This document shows positions 1 through 10,400 of a stretch of DNA of 64,000 nucleotides, piece after piece; within the stretch, counting starts at the first letter, position 1; each line of letters begins with the position of its first letter. Under the pieces are notes generated by a model. It searched no databases. It worked only from the letters and a program-made list of their open reading frames with translations, and was not told the DNA's origin. The position numbers were made by a program, and so were the translations under genes. Location of the stretch: positions 303,483 to 367,482 of the forward strand of contig RHPI01000671.1 in the NCBI GenBank assembly GCA_009103225.1. The letters run 5' to 3'. The DNA is from Chlorokybus atmophyticus. Lineage: Eukaryota; Streptophyta; Chlorokybophyceae; Chlorokybales; Chlorokybaceae.

Positions 1-384
1 TGCAATGTATGAGCGTTGCTGCTGCTGTATTGGAATCGCACAAGTCTGTTGGCGAGTTGGAGTTTGGTGGAGGATGTAGGAGGCGGAAACAGGACAACTA
101 TATTCGTGAATGATAGAGTGGAGAGGGATGCTGCTTGCTTGAGCTGCGTTGAGAGCGTTGTTTGTAAATATACGCCCTTGGTGAAGCAGAAACAACAACA
201 ACAACTACCCATCGACAACGTACCTTGTTGCCTACTCACTCACTCACCCACCTACTCACTCAGGCACTTATGCTCTACTCCCCATTCTCACTGTCGCACT
301 CTCTCAATCTTTCACTCACTCTCCCACTCCCACTCCCTCCCTCCCCCACTTCCTCTCTCGCCCTCACCCTTTGATGCCACCCAG

Positions 385-2695
385 GTCTTCCTGGCCACAC
401 AGGCCGCGTGCTGTGCATGGCCGCAGCCCCCGCAGCGCCAGCGACAGGAGGCGGTTCTACCAAACAGCAGCCTCAGAGGCTGTACACGGGCGGGGACGAC
501 GGACGCGTGTACGAGTGGGACGTGCAGGAATTCCTACCAACACGATGCTTCAAAGGTGGGCGTGGGCGTGTGTGGGTGGGGGTGGGTGGCATGCGTGCGT
601 GTGTGCGTGTGGGTGATTGCGCGCACATGCGTGTACGTGTGCGTGCGCACACATGTGTGTCAATGCGGGTGCGTGCTTGCTGTATGGGCACGGGTGCGTG
701 CAGGTGCGGGTGTGCGTGTGCGCACACATGCACTCACTCTCACACGCACGCGCCCGCACAAACACGTGCACACACGCGTGCATGCGCACGCACTGACACA
801 CAGGCGCGGGGGCGCATGTTTGTATCAGCACCAACCCTTAATGCATGCAAGTGACATACCTCTCCCCCTCCCCCTTATCAGGGCACAAGTCGCCAGTATT
901 GTGTCTAGTCGTTGGTGGCGACGGCAGCGTGGACGCCGACCCGCACGTGTACTCCGGCTCTCACGACGGGGAGGTGCGCGCGTGGGTACCCAATAAGGCT
1001 GGCGGTGGTGGCGGGGCAAGCGCGCCAACCACACCGCGGGGCGGGAACGCTCAACATGTTGGGTTCCGAGACAACAACAACAACAACGGGAGCGTGCCTC
1101 CCACGCCAAGGGGAGGAGGAGGGTGGGGAGGAGGAGGGGAGGGGAGTGCGGCGAGCACACCGAGAGGGGGTGGGGGTGGGGAGGGTGGGATGTGGGGGGA
1201 TGTGGTCCCGCCGTCGCCGAGGGGGAGAAAGGCGGTGTTCGCGGGGCATAAGGACGCGGTGTATTGCATGTGCGTACACGGCCGGATGCTTTATACTGGT
1301 GAGTGTGTACAGAAAGTGCATGTTGTTGGCGCACAGTCCCAAAGCAGGTACTCTCTATGTAGGGTCTCAGGACAGGACTGTGAGGGAATGGGACCGAGCA
1401 AGCGCGCGCACACTGCGGGTGTTTCCAGCAACAGACTCCCTCGCCGCCAACGACCCCGTTATCGGGCTTGGTCTCAACCCCTCCATCCTCACCCTCTACT
1501 CGGCCACCATGCAGGCACTCTAGCCGTGCGCGCATGTGGGCGTGCACTCGTGTGCTTGTACAAGCATTTGCATGGGTGTGAGCGTGTGAGTGTGTTGATG
1601 CATACACATGCATGCATGCGTACTGGTGTGCGCGTGAGCGTACGCTTGCGCGTGCGTATGCGTGTGCCTGTGCCTGTGCCTGTGCCTGTTCGTGCGTGTA
1701 TGAGACACGTTGGTTGTTGCATTATCACACTCCCTCTCTCGAGTTCACCGTCATCTCTGCACAGGGTTGCGTGCGTGGATGGGACTTATCGCCCCTCGAC
1801 CCCACCAGCACCCCCAAGCCCTCGCCCAAGTCCTCTCAGCTGCATCCCTCCCTGTCGCCCGTGTCGGCCTTCGCGCTCGCGTTCGAGCGCGCGTTCCTCG
1901 CGGGCGGAGGGGCGCCGGGTCACCTCGGCGAGCTCAACACGCAACAACAACAACAGCAGAAAACGGGTCTATCCCACAACGGCAACACAAACCAACAGCA
2001 GCAGCAGCAACAACAACAACAACAGGGGAGTCTGCTAGCGATGATTGAAGCCCACCCGCACAGCGTCACGAGCTTGTGCATCGGCCATGGCAGCATATTC
2101 ATTGGTACGTTGGTTTGTGAAGGACATATCGAACCAATACAACAGGAAATGTCGTAGCAGCAAGAGTTATGAATCAATAAAAGTATACACCTGCGCCCAC
2201 GTGCACGGCCATGCGCTCGCGCACACACACATGCACACGCGCATACGGAGATGCACAGATAGGGGCATGTGTGCACACACATGCAAGCACACGCACGTAT
2301 GCACTCCCTCTCACACACATGGACATTGACAGTCACACGCACAAACACACTATCATTGACACGCAGGCGCAAGCAACGGTACGATAGTGGAGCATTCCCT
2401 CGCCACGCTGAAGCGCGTGCGTGAGCTTCATGGCCACATCGACGCTGTACGTTGCCTCGCCGTCGTCGGCGACATGCTCTACTCGGTATGCACTCTTACT
2501 CCTCCCCACACTCTCTTTCATCAACACATGTTGTCACAACGTGTTGACGTGCAGGGCGCGGGCGAGGGCGAGTTGCGCGAGTGGAGTCTGGCCTCACGCG
2601 CGCACACACGCAGCGAGCGCGTGTTCAGGCCGTACCTCGAGGGCGGGGACGGGGCGGACTTTGTGCAGCGCATCGTAGACAGATTGGGAGGGTAG
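385..2695 (+). CDS. WD40-repeat protein (5' end outside or unresolved)
   Basis: Six exons join in frame: 385-555, 882-1298, 1363-1514, 1765-2104, 2367-2485 and 2555-2695 (stop TAG). The protein shows repeated WD40 signatures: LPGHTGRVLCM, GDDGRVYEWD, LYTGSQDRTVREWD, GCVRGWDLS and ELHGHIDAVRCL. This implies a beta-propeller scaffold. Between repeats lies a low-complexity insert rich in G, N and the repeated motif TPRGG, and later a polyglutamine stretch. The junction after 1514 needs a GC donor (ATGCAG then gcactc); read straight through, the exon would end at TAG 1521-1523. The first exon begins in mid-codon, so at least one 5' exon is missing; an ATG at 10 is possible but unproven. The specific WD40 family is not recognised. 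Introns are unusually rich in alternating TG/CG/CA. Fold certain, function unknown. Confidence 0.75.
600..830. repeat. Alternating purine-pyrimidine tract (TG/CG/CA) in intron
   Basis: Nearly continuous imperfect TG, CG and CA dinucleotides inside the intron 556-881 of the WD40 gene. The composition is Z-DNA-like. Confidence 0.85.
1530..1705. repeat. Alternating purine-pyrimidine tract in intron
   Basis: TG/CG-rich imperfect dinucleotide tract in the WD40 intron 1515-1764. It ends in short TGCCTG units around 1670-1690. Confidence 0.8.
2195..2366. repeat. CA/CG dinucleotide tract in intron
   Basis: Imperfect CA-rich alternating tract in the WD40 intron 2105-2366. The strand bias is opposite to that of the two preceding introns. 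Confidence 0.8.
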
Positions 2696-2805
2696 AAAGT
2701 GGACCATGCTTACAACATGAACACATCTATTGACACAAGTTCGGCAACATGGCAACAATGACTACAGCACCAACAGCTGGTGCCCAAGTTTTTCTGTCAC
2801 AAGTG

Positions 2806-5784
2806 TCACAACTCTGTGTGGGTGTTTGAGCGTGGACCCGCCGCCGACCCCACATTGGCTCCTTGACTCGCGAGGGCACTTATCACCTCCACGTAAACAT
2901 CAATACCCTTGAGATACACATCCTCCGCAAGATACTGCACCCACAGAGAGATCAAGTCAGTGGGGTTGATGCTGATTCACAATTCACAATTCTCTCGGAT
3001 AGCAGCGAGACGAAAGCTCTCCCACCTCGTTGTGGTCGTGTAGTAGTACGGGCGTATCGTACATCGGCGAGAATCCGAGTACGGGCACCCCCTTCTCCCT
3101 CATGAACCTCCCGTCCGTGGCGGCGGGGAACACCTCCTCCGTGAGTTCGAACCCGCTGCGACGCACCGCGAGACGGAAGACGGACCACCAGGGGTTGGAG
3201 GCATCGCGCTTGAAGACCAGAGGCTCGTTGTTCGGACCACGCGGAGAGATCTGCGTAGAGTTTGTGTGTGCATGCGTCCGTGCATGTGCATGCACATATG
3301 CATGAGTGTGTCTACGTGTGCATGCGCGAGTGTGCGTGGCTCCGTGCGCGCGCGCGCGTGCACATGCGTGTGTGCGTATGTGTGCGTGTGCTTGTGCATG
3401 TGCGTATGCATACGCGTGCGCGTGTAGTCCATACTTACGCTGAAACAGAAACAACATACAAGATAGGGGTATCTACCTTCTGCTTGAAGTGGTATGACAT
3501 GTTGCGCGAGGCCGGCGCCCAGTCCTCCGCGATCATCTTCTCCAGGGCGTCCACGTCGGCCTCGGGGGGCACGCGGATGTCGAGACCGAACTCGGCCTCG
3601 GACGGCTGCACGTTCATCACGAAACCCTTCTCTGTCTCCATGCCAGCCTAAACGGCCACACAAGTTCCGAATCACATCAGCGCCCGCGGAGACGCACGCA
3701 CACATACACACGAGCACGTGCGCACGCACGCAGGCATGAACACACTCACAGGACTACACATGCCTGTACGCACGCACAGACGCACATATCCACACCTTGA
3801 GATATGCCACATTGACGCTGATGACGTCCCCCTCAGCGACGAGTCCAGACTTCCACAGCGCCATCTGCGCGGCGCGGAAGGACCGCACGGACCCGAGCGA
3901 CCGCCCCAGCGCCTCCGCGGCGCAACCCTCGTCGTACATCCTGGACCCATGACCAGGCAACCCAACAGCCTGACAACAGATACCTCGATGTCACACACGC
4001 ACACGCTTGCACACAGATCATGCACGTCTCGTGCCATCTCACCCTCTCCACCACCATGAGAGAAGTGCATGTGGCTATGTCGTGTCGACACAACATCCCC
4101 ACAACACACCCTCATCTTCCCCGACACAACATCCCCACCCACCTTGACAATCAACCACCACGGCGCCCTCTCCGCATGAAACGCCCTCAATGTTGGCACC
4201 GAAGACGTCCCCGCCGGATTCGCCAGTCCCTCATCCAGCGCCATAGCAATGTCAAGTGACTTGAACATCTCCGACTCCACAAAGGCGCCCATCCCGTCGC
4301 GTCCCGACACCTCCTCGTCAGGGACGAACAGGACGCGGACGGTGCGGAGGGGGACGAAGGGGGTGAGGAGGAGGCGGCGGATGGATTCGAGGTACTGCTG
4401 ACCGACGCACTTCATGTCCTGAGAGAGGGGAGAGGGGCGAAGGGTTGGTGGAGTGTGGCATTGTTGGGTTGGGATTGGGATTGGGGAAGTGAAGGCATGA
4501 CAGGTACAGGAACTATCTTGATGAGTGTCTTTTCGATCACTCACTTCAATCAGACTGACACGGCTATGTGCACACACATGCACACGCATACGCACACATG
4601 TGCGCGCGTGAGCGTGCCCGTGTATCTGTGTGCAAATGCATGCGCACGCACGCACGCGCGCACACACACCCACGCATTCCCTCACCTGCGCTCCCCTCGC
4701 GTATATCCTCCCTTCCCTCCGTACCGCCCCGAACGCCTCCCCCCCCTCCCACCGCGCCTCCTCCGCGGGCACCACGTCCATGTGCGAGTTCAGCAGCACG
4801 CACGGGAGGGAGGGGTCCGACCCCAACCAGGTGAGCAGGAGGACGGGCTTGCCGGGGACGAAGTCGCGACGTTCGGCGGAGAGACCCAACTCGGCGGCCT
4901 GTGTGTGCGTGTGTGTAAGTAGAGAAGTTGAGATTACGATGGCGTGCACAATAAGTATGCGACGTGATGGGTCACTCCTGGACACGATGCCGGCACCGAG
5001 CACAATAGACGAATTCATGCACAAACACAACTACCAACCATCGTTGTGCACATCAGCCAGCCTGGCCAATCCAAACACCCACAGCACGCATGCAAGACGC
5101 TGTTGGCAACAGCGCACCGCACTCTATGTATGTGCCCGTGTGCGCGCGCGCGTGTGTGTGTGTGTGCATGTATGCGCGTGTGTGTGCAAGCGCATGCGTA
5201 TTTCCACAGTGGAATACATGGAGCGTACGCACAAGATGAAGATGATGATGATGATGATGATGACCAGCACTTTATGCATGCAAGTATGCATGGACAGAGC
5301 CACACCAACTCACGCAAACTACAGCGCGCTGATGAGACAATCGCTGCCAGTGCATGGCAAGACACCAACTGTGACTACTTCTCAGCAAGAAACCGCATTA
5401 CCACCGTCCATGCACAGGCATACAAATGCTGACACCAGCAACACGCAAGCACAAGCCACAACACCAGTACTGTCCCTTTCAGCCCGGGTCAGCCAAGCAG
5501 CAATGGATGGTTGCTTGATCAATCAACCACACCTGCTTCAGTATGAAGTCGGCTGCCTTGTCGTAATCCGGCTTCGAGTGATCCGTCCGGATCCGCAGGT
5601 ACTCCTGGAACCGCGCGATCACGGCCTCGGACGCCAGCGACGCCGCGGAGGCGGCGACGGAGGAGGAGGACGAGGGGTCGGTGACGACGCCCGCGTCAGC
5701 CGCCAACGACGACACCGCTGCTGTCGAGAGGAGCAGCGCCAGCCATAACGACGCCGTCGCCGACGCCGCCGCTGACGCCGCCAT
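2806..5784 (-). CDS. ACY1: Aminoacylase-1-like M20 peptidase, with signal peptide
   Basis: Zinc hydrolase that releases amino acids from N-acyl-amino acids. Exons (minus strand): 5784-5533, 4898-4686, 4418-4143, 3969-3796, 3647-3477, 3250-3026 and 2934-2806. All are GT-AG and in frame, giving about 479 residues. M20 landmarks are LLNSHMDVVPA (His123, Asp125), ARGAQDMK (Asp156), the catalytic Glu pair in VPDEEVSG (190-191), the dimerisation-domain His in LPGHGSRM (254), and the late metal ligand in LLHDHNE (433-437). The end matches the family's C-terminal helix (YLKGIDVYVEVISALAS). The start ATG at 5784 gives an alanine-rich, leucine-rich N-terminus resembling a signal peptide, about 60 residues more than cytosolic animal ACY1. 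It shares an 84-bp divergent intergenic region with the plastid gene to its right. Introns carry CA/TG tracts. Confidence 0.9.
3258..3427. repeat. TG/CG alternating tract in ACY1 intron
   Basis: Imperfect alternating dinucleotides fill most of the intron between exons 3477 and 3250. They include a CGCGCGCG core near 3350. Confidence 0.8.
3690..3790. repeat. CA/CG alternating tract in ACY1 intron
   Basis: CA/CG-rich imperfect dinucleotide tract in the intron 3648-3795. Confidence 0.75.
4565..4678. repeat. CA/CG alternating tract in ACY1 intron
   Basis: CACACA/CGCACG-rich tract in the intron 4419-4685. Confidence 0.75.
5125..5264. repeat. TG/CG tract followed by (GAT)n microsatellite in ACY1 intron
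   Basis: Alternating TG/CG runs at 5125-5205. A short GAT trinucleotide run follows at about 5234-5263, inside the intron 4899-5532. Confidence 0.75.
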
Positions 5785-5868
5785 GCTGGCAACCCAACAA
5801 ACTATCAGTCTGGCCTGGTGTGGTCTGGTCTGATTTTGGACAGAACAACCACCAGGCCCGGACTCAGC
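5785..5868. promoter_or_regulatory. Compact divergent promoter region (ACY1 / PAP)
   Basis: Only 84 bp separate the two divergent start codons (5784 minus, 5869 plus). Both 5' UTRs and any core promoter must lie here or overlap the coding sequence. A GGTCTGGTCTG-type short repeat is visible at 5820-5830. No TATA box is evident. Confidence 0.5.
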
Positions 5869-7198
5869 ATGGCGGCCAGCGTCAGTTGCCTGGCCCAGGT
5901 CAGCGGGCGCGGCCTTGTGACCAGCGGCCGCGGAAGCGGCAGCCTGGGCGGCCTGCGCTTCCCCTCCTCTCGTCGTTCAGCCCAGTCTGCAAGGCTAGTG
6001 CCAAGGCAGGCCCAGACCCAGGCCCTGTTCGGTTGGGGCCGCAAAGCTAAGGTTCAAGTCAATGACAAAGCGAAGGAGGCGAAGGACGAGCTGAGGAAGG
6101 CCGTGGAGGGAACCGAGCGGGGCGTGCTGACGCAGAACGACCGCGATGGGCGGAGAGACGCCATCGTGCAGTGCGTGGAAGCCCTGGAGGTGCGTGTGTA
6201 TAGAGATTAACTGTGGGTATGCAGAGTAGTTGAGTTTGCACAGATATGGCGCAATGCGCATGCTAGCATTCGTCAATCACGCACGCAGTGTCAAAAGTGT
6301 ATGCGCGCGTGTGTGTGTAGTGCATGTGGACATGCGGCTGCGCATTGCAAAGTACATGATGTCTCTGTGTGTATGCGTGCGCGTGCGTCTGTAACTGTGC
6401 TGCGTGGATGTATTGTTGCATGCTGCTAAGTGCATTGCATGCATGCGGTGAAGCACATCTGTGCATGCATCACATTGCCGCTTCTCCCATCGTCATGAGT
6501 GCAGGAGTTGGGTAAGGGGAGCGAGACGACAGGCGCGGATTCCCTGAGCGCGACGTGGCGTCTGCTTTGGACGACCGAGAAGGAGACGCTCTTCCTGCTG
6601 CAGCGCGCGGGACTGTTCGGCACAAACGCGGGCGAATCCTACCAGGCAAGTGGGTGCTGGGATTGGAGAGAAAGAGGAGGGAGAAGAAGTCATTTGTGTG
6701 TACGTGTGTGTGCAGGTGATTGATGTGAAGGCGGGGACGCTTAACAATGTGATAGAGTTCCCGCCCTCCGGCGCATTTGTCGTCGACGCCACCATCGAGG
6801 TGTCCGGACCCCAGCGCATCACGTTCAAGTACGCGTTGTGTGTGGGCCTTGTATCTGGACCCCAGAACCCTTACTTCTGTTGCTTGCCTCACCACTGCCA
6901 TGCGCTGCTGTTCTCATAATTATGTGTTGGGTGGGTGTGTTGCCGTTACAGGTTTGACAAGGCGCGATTAAAGACGGACAAGTTGAACTGGGCATTGCCC
7001 CCTTTTGGCAAAGGCTGGTAAGCTTGAAAACCTTGTGTCCAGCATGCCAGTATACTGCCCATTGAATTTCGACATCTGTGCCTGATGTGTTGCAGGTTTG
7101 ATACAGTGTACTTGGACAATGACCTGCGCATTGCAAGAGACATACGCGGAGACATACTTGTCGTGGAGCGTTGTAAGACACCTTGGCAGGGCGTGTAA
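5869..7198 (+). CDS. PAP/fibrillin (plastid-lipid-associated) protein
   Basis: Five exons: 5869-6189, 6505-6645, 6716-6828, 6952-7017 and 7096-7198 (TAA), giving 247 residues. The N-terminus (about 60 residues, rich in Ser, Arg and Ala, few acidic residues) looks like a chloroplast transit peptide. The mature part shows the fibrillin/PAP pattern: a helical start (AKDELRKAVEGTERG), then WRLLWTTEKE, a central beta-rich segment, and the C-terminal fingerprint YLDNDLRIARDIRGDILVVE. Fibrillins coat plastoglobules and thylakoid margins and take part in stress and lipid metabolism; which subfamily this is cannot be told by eye. The intron after 6645 uses a GC donor (CAG then gcaagt). Intron 1 carries a TG/CG tract. 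Confidence 0.88.
6290..6410. repeat. TG/CG alternating tract in PAP intron 1
   Basis: Imperfect alternating TG/CG dinucleotides within the intron 6190-6504. Confidence 0.7.
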
Positions 7199-7469
7199 CC
7201 CTTTGCCAGTGAACAGTTTGTAAGACTGCTAGCATGCTTGTCGACATTACTTCAAGCTCAATCGCTTATTGCAAAGGCAACTTGCCGCAGCACTTGCCGC
7301 AGTTATAGATATTATTAATGCGCGAGGTACAACAGACCATCTAGCAATAACCATACACTGAGCTTTTGTTCAGTGTGGGATTACCAACAAGCCATGCGTC
7401 TACACTGTGTACAAGCTACGACGGCATGGCGACTCTCTATTTGCGAGGCTAGTAGTGCTGTGAAGTCAC

Positions 7470-10400
7470 TTACCAAAGAGCGTCCCAGAATGACTCCCAG
7501 AAGCTGTCAAAGTACCTGCTTTGGGTCAACCTGCCCCAGAGCTCCACCACTGTGCCCATCCGAACTGCACACAAGTAGACAATAAGCACCCGGCGCGCCG
7601 GGTGCATGCGCATACAAATTTCTATAGTGTCGAGAATATCTGCATCAGCTGACACAGGGCACATGCAAGCCATACTGACATGGATGTCACAGAGCTCAAA
7701 GTGAACATACTTACCAACGGCGCGGCATGAAGTAAGGATGAACGCTTCAAGAAAGACAGGCATCTTGACCAACTGCCGCAAAGCAGGGTCCTCCGAAATC
7801 CAACTTGAGAAATTTGCAGGGATACCCATGGCCTTCAGGTGCTCGTCGAGTGGACTTTTCGGGAGCTCCAGCCCGTGCAGGTCCAGTTGCAGCAGCCTGA
7901 ACACGACAACAAACTGACAGTCAGCGTCATCACTGTCAAACGCGGAGTGTTTGTCTAATTGCTTGCGTAATCAGTGGTATCATCACAATTGCGCAACCAG
8001 TGGCGAAGGAAGAGTGCAGTCATGACATAAAACAGAACCTGCGTTTGGTTGCGGCTATCCTTGGTGGGGGTTCCGCGGCGCACTCCGATACAACAGTGTA
8101 GATGGCGCCAAGCTGTTTGAGCACACAGGCAGCGTGCTGAGCGTCATCGCGTTCGCTTGGCGTCGAGGCGGCATCCGCAATGTATGACAGCACGGCGCCT
8201 TGCTGGCTGAGGGCTGCCGAGCTCACCATGACATTGCTATTGACAAACTCGGAGCTGTTCCTAAGCAACTTCTTCACCTGCACGGCATCTACAAGTTGGT
8301 CTCATGCACCATGCATGCGCGCGCAGTTGCGATCACGTATGCATAGCATCAGCACCTGCTCGCTCTCAGGTTTCAATCCAGCAATCAGTTTGTTCAGCAG
8401 CTTCTGGACTGCTTGTTGCACGGCGGGATATTGAGGTAGCATGGACAAATTGCCGAGCTCGCCGGCGGCATCGAGGGCGGTTCGCACAGCGAACAGCACC
8501 TCCGCAAGCTCACACGTGCCGTCGGGACCAGTGGCAAGGTCCTTCACCGCGAGCCACGCGAGCTCCTGGAATGAGCGCACCTGCTTCGGGGGCGGGCGCC
8601 CTGCGCTCACGAGCTTGCGATAGAGGTTTTGCGTCAGGTGGAAGTCCACGGCCGTGCGCAGCTCCGCCATCGTGTCGCACACGAGCCAGTAGCCGGGGAT
8701 GTCCGCTCCGGCGGCCTTCGCGCGACGCAGCGCATTCTTCACCACAATCAGCTCGCCGGACTCAAGGATCTCTGACGCGTCCATGTTCCAAAACTGGCGA
8801 GGCGTCTGGAGGCCAACGGTGTCGAGCTTCTGCGCGACGACCTCTCTCATGGCGTCATCAATGGCCATGTGCAGCTGAGAAAACCAGAGGTTCTCAAAGT
8901 TGGGAGGCACGTTGGCTCCGACCTTCTCCAGTCGCAGCTTCAGACGCGGTCGCACCTGTGGCAGTAACCATGTGATGTGTATGTTGTTGATGCAGATGAT
9001 CAACTCTCGGTCAGCTCTGCAACGCACCTGCCCAAGCGCATAAGTCTGAACGATCCCGCTGGTTACTTCTGTTTGCGGATGCAGATGAAGGTTCTCTTTG
9101 ACCTGAGACAGCAATGGGCGGTGTTCTGTTGAGTTGCACATGCACCACACACCTTGCTGTGTTTCAATAAACCAGGCTGGTACCTGTCGTTCGAGGGACT
9201 CAATGACAGTACTCAGCCCAATCACACACATCTCAATGCTCATCTTGGTCAGATACACGAAGCGCGCATACTCAGAGTCTGGCGCGACATCGAACAAGTT
9301 GACGTTGGGCGTGAGCATGGGAGCGGCAGCGGCGATGTCGGCCTTGGTGAGGATACCAAGATCCAGCTTGGCGGCCAGGTGCTCCAGCGTTGGCCAGCGC
9401 GTCTGCATCCAGTTGCTGAACTGCAGCAGCAGGCGGCGGTACATGCCCAGAGGCAGACCAAAAGCAACCTCTATATCTTGCAGGGTGGAAACCATCAAGG
9501 ACACCTGTAACAAACAGATGTAAGCAGCAAAGACAAACACCAATGAACCGTTGTGCAATATGGCAATGCACTAGCTACCACACAACAATGTAGACACATG
9601 AAACAAGCATTTCATTTTCAGCAATCTTGACAGCAGATGTTTTTGCATGAATTTTGTGTCATTTAAGTGTATCAGCAAGGGTGTCTCAAACCACCTGGAC
9701 ATGCCTCGTGCTTACCGGTCGCCCGAAGAGAACCTCAAACCGCGCTTGCAAGTGGACGAGTGCTCCCAATGTGGAAAACCCGTCAGCTTTGGTCAGCTTC
9801 TCCGCCTTGATGGCGATGCCACGTGTGGAGTTGTGCGACAAGAACCGCTGCAGGGCAGCCTTCTGTGAGCTGCCTGGAGGCACTGTGAAGGAGGACCGGC
9901 GTGCGTGGCTGCTCTTCGCCTGCTTTTTGACAAACGCCGCGAACTCGGTGTACATGTCTTTGAAGGCCTGCATAGACTCAACAGGATCAACCTCAAGTTA
10001 TGTAGTGCGTCTAATTCAAAGTGACACATGACCAAATGGATGCACACCTGCTTGAATTGAGTCATTCTACCCGCAAGTCTGTACCAGGGCGACATATGTG
10101 TTAGCATCACAGAGCGGATGTGCTCAACACAAAACCGATAGCAATCAACAAACGTACCGCATCATGGGGTTGAGACGCTGTCCAATAATGTCCATCAGCA
10201 TGAGGACCATGCCGATCGCGATGAGAGCGACTAGCACAAGTGCGATGTATATGAAGGACGAGGCCAATTCGTGGTTTTTGTTAGAGATGTCGAATATGGA
10301 CACCGTCTGGCAGTACTGCGCCGTCCCCAATATGCCAATGGACGGGATGATCTCGCATCGCTCATACCCAGACTCCGTGCGATTGTAGCTGTGCACAAAA

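Noticed and set aside
16-1613. Long open frames on both strands through 16-996 and 825-1613
   Set aside because: They run across introns made of TG/CA repeats, have no domain, and conflict with the WD40 exons.
9967-10078. Splitting the membrane protein and its C-terminal region into two genes
   Set aside because: The 31-bp exon 10078-10048 links the last helix to the soluble region with correct phases on both sides, so one gene is the simpler reading.
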